11,775 nucleotides of DNA from positions 1 to 11,775 of the forward strand of contig JAEZYO010000346.1 in NCBI GenBank assembly GCA_023419055.1. The letters run 5' to 3'. The notes beneath the pieces are model-generated. The model searched no databases. It was not told where the DNA came from and worked only from the letters and a program-made list of their open reading frames with translations. Position 1 is the stretch's first letter, and each line of letters starts with the position of its first letter. The DNA comes from Pseudomonadota bacterium (GTDB lineage: Bacteria > Myxococcota > Polyangia > Polyangiales > Polyangiaceae). Position numbers and translations under genes: made by a program. This document shows, one piece after another, positions 7,272 through 11,775 of this stretch.

Positions 7272-8599
7272 GCGGGCCTCCTACCAGAAAGGCGGGTCAT
7301 GCGGGGGCCAGTCAGCCCTTCGTAGGACCTGGTGATGAGGTGCGCTTCGATCTGGTTGACCGTCTCGAGCGCGACACCGACCACGATCATGAGGCTCGTA
7401 CCGCCGAACTGGAACGGCACGCGCATCGAGTGGGCGATGACCGCGGGCACGATGCAGATGGCGGCGATGTAAATGGACCCCGCGACGGTCAGGCGCGTGA
7501 GCACTCGGTCGATGTACTCCGCGGTCTGCTTGCCGGGGCGGATGCCGGGGATGTTCGCCTGCTGCTTCTTCAGGTTCTCCGCCACGTCGACGGGCTGGAA
7601 GGTCACGCCCGTGTAGAAGAAGGCGAAGAAGACGATGAGCACGCCGAACAGCGTGTAAAAGAGCCAGTCGCCGCGGTTCAGGATGGCGCTGAACGTCGCC
7701 ATGCCCGGGATGTCGAAGCTCGCGAGCGTCGCCGGGAACATGAGCAAGCTCGAGGCGAAGATCGGCGGGATCATGCTCGCCATGTTCACCTTGAGCGGCA
7801 GGTGCGCGCGCTGACCGCCGTACACGTGCCGGCCGACGGAGCGGCGTGCGTACTGGATCGGGATCCGCCGCTGCGCGCGCTCGAAGAAGACGATGACCGC
7901 GATCGAGCCGAGCAGCACCGCGAGCATCAACGCGACGGTGAGCGGCTGGATGTCGCCGGCTTGGCCCTGCCAGTAGTTCGAGACACCCGAGGGGATGCCG
8001 CTCACGATGCTGGCGAAAATGATCATCGAGGTACCGTTGCCGATACCGCGCTCGGTCGCCTGCTCACCGAGCCACATGAGGAGGCCGGTGCCGGTCGTGA
8101 GCGTGATGATGGTCATCAGGCGGAAGCTCCAGCCTGGATCGCTCACCACGTCGCCGAAGCGGCCGCCGCCCATGTCGGCGTTGTTCATGCCCTCGAGCAT
8201 CATCGCGACGCCGAAGGACTGGAAACCCGCGAGCACGAGCGCGCCGTAGCGCGTGTACTGATCGAGCTTGCGGCGCCCCGCCTCGCCTTCCTTCCGCATC
8301 TCCTCGACCTGCTTACTCACCAGGCCGAGCAGCTGCATGATGATGCTGGCGGAGATGTACGGCATGATGCCGAGCGCGAAAATCGAGAGATTTTGCAGCG
8401 CGCCGCCGGAGAACAGGTTGAAGAAGCCGAGCAGGCCGCCCTGTCCGGAAACGATGTTCCGCATCACGCCGCGATCGACACCGGGGGTCGTGACGAACAC
8501 GCCCACCCGGTAGATCGCGATCACCACCAGCGTGAAGATGATGCGCCGGCGGAGCTCCGGCACCTTCGTGATGTTGCTGAAACCCTCAAGGGCTGCCAT
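7268..8599 (-). CDS. secY: protein translocase subunit SecY
   Basis: SecY is the channel of the SecYEG translocon in the inner membrane, with ten transmembrane helices. The 443-residue product shows the family signatures LFSGGALQNLSIFALGIMPY with ISASIIMQLL (helix 2), and GEQATERGIGNGTSMIIFAS. It also has RRIPIQYARR with LPLKVNMASMIPPIFASS, and FYTGVTFQPVDVAENLKKQQ with IPGIRPGKQT in the cytosolic loop. Length is typical. ATG8599 follows AAGG, 36 bases after the rplO stop; an upstream ATG at 8614 is out of frame. An 8-bp inverted repeat brackets the start codon. The 3' end overlaps adk by four bases. Confidence 0.99.
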   Translation of the reverse strand: MAALEGFSNITKVPELRRRIIFTLVVIAIYRVGVFVTTPGVDRGVMRNIVSGQGGLLGFFNLFSGGALQNLSIFALGIMPYISASIIMQLLGLVSKQVEEMRKEGEAGRRKLDQYTRYGALVLAGFQSFGVAMMLEGMNNADMGGGRFGDVVSDPGWSFRLMTIITLTTGTGLLMWLGEQATERGIGNGTSMIIFASIVSGIPSGVSNYWQGQAGDIQPLTVALMLAVLLGSIAVIVFFERAQRRIPIQYARRSVGRHVYGGQRAHLPLKVNMASMIPPIFASSLLMFPATLASFDIPGMATFSAILNRGDWLFYTLFGVLIVFFAFFYTGVTFQPVDVAENLKKQQANIPGIRPGKQTAEYIDRVLTRLTVAGSIYIAAICIVPAVIAHSMRVPFQFGGTSLMIVVGVALETVNQIEAHLITRSYEGLTGPRMTRLSGRRPA

Positions 8600-8628
8600 G
8601 GGTGCCTTGCGTCATGGGCGCTTGAGGG
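8583..8628 (-). promoter_or_regulatory. inverted repeat bracketing the secY start codon
   Basis: CCCTCAAG (minus strand, 8628-8621, between rplO and secY) is perfectly complementary to CTTGAGGG (8590-8583, in the first secY codons). The 30-base loop contains the secY AAGG and ATG (8599-8597). In RNA the stem could hold the initiation region in a loop and modulate ribosome access. Eight base pairs across a 30-base loop is modest, and chance occurrence in GC-rich DNA cannot be excluded. Confidence 0.3.
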
Positions 8629-8635
8629 CCCTGTG

Positions 8636-9136
8636 TCAACCTGCAGCCTTTTCGGAAGACTCGGTCGCTTCGGGGGCGGCCGGAGGCGCGAGCACCTCGA
8701 CCTTACCGCCGGCCTTCTCGATCTTTTCCTTGGCTGACGCCGAGAAGGAGTGAGCCTTCACCACGAGCTTCTTCGAGAGCTCACCGGCGCCCAGGATCTT
8801 CACCTGCGCGCCCTTCTTACGAAGGAGCTTCGCCTCGATGAGCTTCGCGGGGTCGATCTCCGCGCCTGCGGAGAAGCGCTCGAGATCGCCCACGTTGATG
8901 CCGACCGTCTCGACCGGGAACGGCACGCGGAAGCCGCGCTTCGGCAAGCGGCGCTGCATCGGCGTCTGACCACCCTGGAAGTGGAGCTTGCCGATGTTGC
9001 CGCCCTGACGAGCCTTCTGGCCCTTCATGCCACGACCGCAGGTCTTGCCGAGGCCGCTGCCGATGCCGCGACCCACGCGCTTTTCGTTCTGGCGTGCCCC
9101 AGCGGGCAACGCGAGACGAGAGAGAACGTCTGTCAT
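8636..9136 (-). CDS. rplO: 50S ribosomal protein L15
   Basis: L15 is a late-assembly large-subunit protein with a long extension threading 23S rRNA. The 166-residue product has the glycine-rich N-terminal signature KRVGRGIGSGLGKTCGRGMK, followed by GQKARQGG, FQGGQTPMQRRLPKRGF and the C-terminal globular domain (VKILGAGELSKKLVVKAHSF). A tail of about 20 residues rich in Ala, Pro and Glu (PPAAPEATESSEKAAG) extends beyond the usual ~145 residues. ATG9136 overlaps the rpmD stop (ATGA), with AGAGG seven bases upstream in rpmD, so translation is likely coupled. Confidence 0.99.
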   Translation of the reverse strand: MTDVLSRLALPAGARQNEKRVGRGIGSGLGKTCGRGMKGQKARQGGNIGKLHFQGGQTPMQRRLPKRGFRVPFPVETVGINVGDLERFSAGAEIDPAKLIEAKLLRKKGAQVKILGAGELSKKLVVKAHSFSASAKEKIEKAGGKVEVLAPPAAPEATESSEKAAG

Positions 9137-9324
9137 GATTTGACCTCTTTGACGCTGACGAGGTGCAGCACCTTCTTGATCATGCCGCGAAAGCTGGGGG
9201 TGTTTTCGACGACCACGCTCGAGCCGGGACCGCGGAGCCCGAGGCCGGCGATGACGCGGCGCTGCGGGTGCGGGCGACCGATGGTGCTCGCGTGCTGGCG
9301 AACTTCGAGCTTACCGAGGCTCAT
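9133..9324 (-). CDS. rpmD: 50S ribosomal protein L30
   Basis: L30 is a small large-subunit protein that binds 23S rRNA. The 63-residue product matches the family: [20 protein letters not shown], then [20 protein letters not shown] and [15 protein letters not shown]. Length is the usual ~60. It overlaps rpsE upstream and rplO downstream by four bases each (ATGA at both ends). Its Shine-Dalgarno (GGAG, six bases before the ATG) is provided by the Ser/Gly codons at the end of rpsE. This suggests coupled translation and fixed stoichiometry. Confidence 0.98.
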   Translation of the reverse strand: MSLGKLEVRQHASTIGRPHPQRRVIAGLGLRGPGSSVVVENTPSFRGMIKKVLHLVSVKEVKS

Positions 9325-9899
9325 GACGAGCTCCCCTGGGTGCTGCCGACGATCGACGAGGCCGTGCTGGCCTTCGACGCCGAGGCGGCGACCGGGTAGT
9401 CACCGGCGACTTCGTCGACCTGCTTGTTGCGGGCGCTGGCGACGCCTTCCGGCCCGCGCAGGTTCTGCAGCGCGTGCACGGTGGCGTGAACCACGTTGTG
9501 CTTGTTCGAGGAGCCGAGCGACTTCGAGAGCACGTCGTGGATGCCGGCCGACTCGACGACGGCGCGAACGGCGCCGCCGGCGATGACGCCCGTACCGGGA
9601 GCGGCCGGACGGAGCAGCACCTTGCCCGAGCCGAAGTGGCCCTGGACGTCGTGCGGCACGGTCGAGCCGATCATCGGCACCTTGAACATGTTCTTGCGGG
9701 CCTGATCGTGGCCCTTGCGAATCGCCTCGGGGACCTCGTTGGCCTTGCCGAGACCGACACCCACGTGACCCGCCTCGTCGCCCACGACCACGAGGGCCGA
9801 GAAGCTGAAGCGCCGACCGCCCTTGACCACCTTGGCCACGCGGTTGATGTGGATGACGCGCTCCTTGAGCTTTTCCTCGTCGATGTTGTCGATTGCCAT
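9321..9899 (-). CDS. rpsE: 30S ribosomal protein S5
   Basis: S5 lies at the mRNA entry tunnel, contributes to helicase activity and fidelity, and contacts S4. The 192-residue product has the S5 double-stranded-RNA-binding-like domain ([20 protein letters not shown], then [20 protein letters not shown]). The C-terminal domain follows ([19 protein letters not shown] with [20 protein letters not shown]). The final ~20 residues ([20 protein letters not shown], then SSS) form a Ser/Ala-rich tail that most S5 proteins lack. ATG9899 has AAGGA seven bases upstream, partly formed by the rplR TAA. The 3' end overlaps rpmD by four bases. Confidence 0.99.
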   Translation of the reverse strand: MAIDNIDEEKLKERVIHINRVAKVVKGGRRFSFSALVVVGDEAGHVGVGLGKANEVPEAIRKGHDQARKNMFKVPMIGSTVPHDVQGHFGSGKVLLRPAAPGTGVIAGGAVRAVVESAGIHDVLSKSLGSSNKHNVVHATVHALQNLRGPEGVASARNKQVDEVAGDYPVAASASKASTASSIVGSTQGSSS

Positions 9900-9909
9900 C
9901 GTCGCGTCC

Positions 9910-10272
9910 TTAGAACTTCAGGCCGGCCTCGCGGGCGGCGTCGGCGAGAGCCTTCACTCGCCCGTGATAGAGGTAGCCGTTGCGGTCGAAGACGACCTTG
10001 TCGATCTTCTTCTCGAGGCAGATCTTCGCGATGAGCGCGCCGACCTTCTTCGCGGCGGCGGTCTTGTCGTCGCTCTCGAGGCTGCTCTTGAGATCGCCCG
10101 AGAGCGTCGAGGCCGCGGCGAGGGTCTTCGCCTCGCCGTCGCCGTCGAGCACGACCTGCGCGTAAATGTGCCGCCCGGAGCGGAACACCGAGAGGCGCGG
10201 GCGCTCGGTCGTACCCGAGATCTTGTTGCGGATGCGGAGCTTGCGGCGCTCCCGTCCAACCAGTTTCGCCAT
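9910..10272 (-). CDS. rplR: 50S ribosomal protein L18
   Basis: L18 binds 5S rRNA with L5 in the central protuberance. The 120-residue product has the basic N-terminus [39 protein letters not shown] and the C-terminal signature [20 protein letters not shown], then AREAGLKF. Length and motifs are normal. It starts two bases after the rplF stop, with AAGGG in the rplF tail as ribosome binding site, and ends ten bases before rpsE. Confidence 0.99.
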   Translation of the reverse strand: MAKLVGRERRKLRIRNKISGTTERPRLSVFRSGRHIYAQVVLDGDGEAKTLAAASTLSGDLKSSLESDDKTAAAKKVGALIAKICLEKKIDKVVFDRNGYLYHGRVKALADAAREAGLKF

Positions 10273-10274
10273 GA

Positions 10275-10868
10275 CTACTTACCCTTGCCCTTGGCGGCCT
10301 TACCGGCCTTGCGCTTCACGACTTCGCCGCGGTAGCGGATGCCCTTACCGCCGTAGGGCTCTGGCGGCCGGAGGTCGCGCACGGTCGCCGCGAAGCGCCC
10401 GAGCAGCTCCTTGTCCGCCGACGTGAGCACGATCATCGTGCCCTTGGAGTCCGGGGGAACCACCGCGGTGATCGTCGGGGGCAGCTCGATGGCCGTCGGG
10501 TGCGAGAACCCGACCTGAATCACGAGCTGCTTGCCCTTGACCTCGGCGCGGTAACCGGTGCCGACGAGCTCGAGCGCGCGCTCGTAACCCTCGGCGGCGC
10601 CCTTCACCATGTTGGCGAGGAGCGCGCGGCCGAGACCCTGGAGGCGCGAGGCGTCACGCCCCTCGGCCGAGCTCGTGATCTTGACGCTCTCGCCGTCGCG
10701 AGTCGCGGTCACCGTGGGGGGCAGCTCCATGGAGAGCTTGCCCTTGGGACCCTGGACGTCGATCTTCGTCCCGCTGACGTTGATGGTCACGCCCTTCGGC
10801 ACCGCGACGCCGCGCTTACCGACGCGCGACTGCTTGCGGCCCGGTTGTGCCTGTACCTCGGTGCTCAT
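10275..10868 (-). CDS. rplF: 50S ribosomal protein L6
   Basis: L6 sits near the sarcin-ricin loop and the factor-binding site of the large subunit and has two homologous domains. The 197-residue product shows [20 protein letters not shown] (start of domain 1), [13 protein letters not shown], then [20 protein letters not shown] with SHPT (domain 2) and the signature [14 protein letters not shown] near the C-terminus. The frame extends upstream to TTG10874 and GTG10871. I chose ATG10868, because GAGG lies seven bases upstream and the ATG overlaps the rpsH stop in the compact TGATG form. About ten extra residues ([12 protein letters not shown]) precede the normal start of L6, and the tail is Lys/Ala/Gly-rich. 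Confidence 0.97.
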   Translation of the reverse strand: MSTEVQAQPGRKQSRVGKRGVAVPKGVTINVSGTKIDVQGPKGKLSMELPPTVTATRDGESVKITSSAEGRDASRLQGLGRALLANMVKGAAEGYERALELVGTGYRAEVKGKQLVIQVGFSHPTAIELPPTITAVVPPDSKGTMIVLTSADKELLGRFAATVRDLRPPEPYGGKGIRYRGEVVKRKAGKAAKGKGK

Positions 10869-11269
10869 CACCAAACCTCACACAGGAGCTCGCCACCCAC
10901 TTTGCGGCGGCGCGCTTCCTTGTCCGTCATCAGACCTTGGGACGTGCTCAGGATCGAAACCCCGAGACCGGAGAGAACGCGCGGGATCTCGTCGTAGCTC
11001 ACGTACACCCGGCGGCCCGGGCGCGAGATGCGCTTGAGGCCGCGGAACGCGCTTTCGCGGTTGTTGTACTTGAGCACGATCGTGAGGGCCTTGTGCTTCT
11101 TCGGGCCCCACTCTTCCTCGCGGACGTCGGCGACGTAGCCCTCGGCCTTGAGGATCTCGACGATGCTCTGCTTCAGCTTGCTGGCCGGGACGCGCGTGAA
11201 CTCCTTGCGAGCGAGCGCGGCGTTGCGGACGCGGGCCAACAGATCGGCGATCGGATCACTGATTACCAT
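10868..11269 (-). CDS. rpsH: 30S ribosomal protein S8
   Basis: S8 binds the central domain of 16S rRNA early in assembly; in E. coli it represses the spc operon through a site at rplE, upstream of this window. The 133-residue product has DPIADLLARVRNAALARKEF near the N-terminus, LKYNNRESAFRGLKRISRPG in the middle and the C-terminal signature GVSILSTSQGLMTDKEARRR with GGELLCEVW. Length is normal. The start is four bases after rpsN, and the stop shares a base with the rplF ATG. Confidence 0.99.
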   Translation of the reverse strand: MVISDPIADLLARVRNAALARKEFTRVPASKLKQSIVEILKAEGYVADVREEEWGPKKHKALTIVLKYNNRESAFRGLKRISRPGRRVYVSYDEIPRVLSGLGVSILSTSQGLMTDKEARRRKVGGELLCEVW

Positions 11270-11273
11270 GGTG

Positions 11274-11459
11274 TCACCAGCTCGCCTTGGTCACGCCCGG
11301 GACCTCACCCTTCAGGGCGAGCAGCCGGAGGCAGACACGGCAAAGGCCGAAATCTCGGTAGTAGCCGCGGGGACGGCCGCAGACTCGGCAGCGGTTGAAC
11401 TGACGGGTCGAGAACTTGGGGGGGCGATTCAACTTCGCCCATTGGCTTGCGCGGGCCAT
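11274..11459 (-). CDS. rpsN: 30S ribosomal protein S14, zinc-binding (type Z)
   Basis: S14 is in the head of the 30S subunit. The 61-residue length and the zinc motif C24-x2-C27-x12-C40-x2-C43 ([20 protein letters not shown], then RVCLR) identify the short zinc-containing form rather than the ~100-residue cysteine-free form of enterobacteria. The C-terminus [11 protein letters not shown] is typical. ATG11459 lies four bases after the rplE stop, with AGGAG eight bases upstream inside rplE. The rpsH start follows four bases after its stop. Confidence 0.99.
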   Translation of the reverse strand: MARASQWAKLNRPPKFSTRQFNRCRVCGRPRGYYRDFGLCRVCLRLLALKGEVPGVTKASW

Positions 11460-11463
11460 CTGA

Positions 11464-11775
11464 TCAGCTCCTGAAAGGCATGCCGAGTTGAGCGAGGAGT
11501 TCCTTCGATTCCTCGTCGCTTTCGGCGGTCGTCACGAAAGTGATGTTCATGCCCTTGACCTTCTCGACCTTGTCGAAATCGATCTCCGGGAAAACGATCT
11601 GCTCGCGCAGGCCGAGCGTGTAGTTGCCAGCACCGTCGAACCCGCGCGGGCTCACGCCGCGGAAGTCGCGGACGCGAGGCAAGCCCAGGTTGAGGAGGCG
11701 GTCGACGAACTCCCACATGCGCTCGCGGCGCAGGGTGCCCATGGCGCCGATCGGCATGCCCTGGCGCAGCTTGAA
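11464..11775 (-). CDS. rplE: 50S ribosomal protein L5, C-terminal part (5' end outside window)
   Basis: L5 binds 5S rRNA in the central protuberance and bridges to S13. About the last 103 codons are present, and the frame is open to the window edge ([20 protein letters not shown] at the edge). Conserved blocks include [40 protein letters not shown] and [16 protein letters not shown] near the end. The full family protein is about 180 residues, so roughly 75-80 N-terminal residues lie beyond the window. It is the most upstream visible gene of the transcription unit. Confidence 0.98.
   Translation of the reverse strand, partial: FKLRQGMPIGAMGTLRRERMWEFVDRLLNLGLPRVRDFRGVSPRGFDGAGNYTLGLREQIVFPEIDFDKVEKVKGMNITFVTTAESDEESKELLAQLGMPFRS

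Noticed and set aside
7340..8737. 465-codon plus-strand open frame antisense to secY
   Set aside because: The translation is dominated by His, Asp, Glu and Arg, typical of the reverse complement of a membrane-protein gene. No start signal or motif supports it.
10869..10874. TTG or GTG start for rplF, two codons upstream
   Set aside because: GAGG would be only one or four bases from these codons, but seven from ATG10868, which also forms the common TGATG junction.

Overview
The window is very GC-rich and carries the distal part of a bacterial ribosomal-protein super-operon on the minus strand, with two unrelated plus-strand genes converging on it. The GC content, the r-protein sequences, and a neighbouring lipoprotein/β-barrel-like gene and HEAT/TPR-like gene suggest a Myxococcota bacterium, probably Polyangiales (Sorangium-like). 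That assignment is inferred from sequence style, not from a search.

Right to left (direction of transcription), the minus strand reads rplE (partial), rpsN, rpsH, rplF, rplR, rpsE, rpmD, rplO, secY, adk, infA, rpmJ, rpsM, rpsK, rpsD, a 326-nt gap, rpoA, rplQ. This is the classical spc plus alpha operon order without a map gene between adk and infA. Junctions are tight: 4-nt ATGA overlaps at rpsE/rpmD, rpmD/rplO and secY/adk, a 1-nt TGATG overlap at rpsH/rplF, and short spacers elsewhere. The genes make ribosomal subunits, the SecY translocon channel, adenylate kinase, initiation factor IF-1 and the RNA polymerase alpha subunit, so translation, secretion, adenylate balance and transcription are co-expressed.

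Two genes are too short, or start too unusually, to be found easily. rpmJ (L36, 37 aa) lies at 6277-6390. An IF-1 gene lies at 6402-6611, and its only well-placed start is ACG, behind a strong GGAGGA Shine-Dalgarno; no ATG, GTG, TTG or CTG occurs in frame upstream of the conserved core. This is the most interesting observation here, because IF-1 and IF-3 govern start-codon fidelity and infC is known to be autoregulated through a non-canonical start.

The rpsD-rpoA gap is the only long non-coding stretch in the operon. It begins with a C-rich, G-poor tract right after the rpsD stop and contains a 12-bp direct repeat, a 12-bp dyad and two short hairpins. It is a candidate regulatory region separating rpoA-rplQ from the genes upstream.

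On the plus strand, 3-1628 is the 3' portion of a HEAT/TPR-like protein with a C-terminal membrane anchor and an acidic tail. 1673-2818 encodes a probable exported protein: a cysteine-containing N-terminal domain, a Pro/Ala linker and a β-strand-rich C-terminal half ending in Trp. A hairpin at 2898-2931 between the convergent blocks is a plausible terminator for rplQ. No tRNA, rRNA, CRISPR or mobile element was seen.
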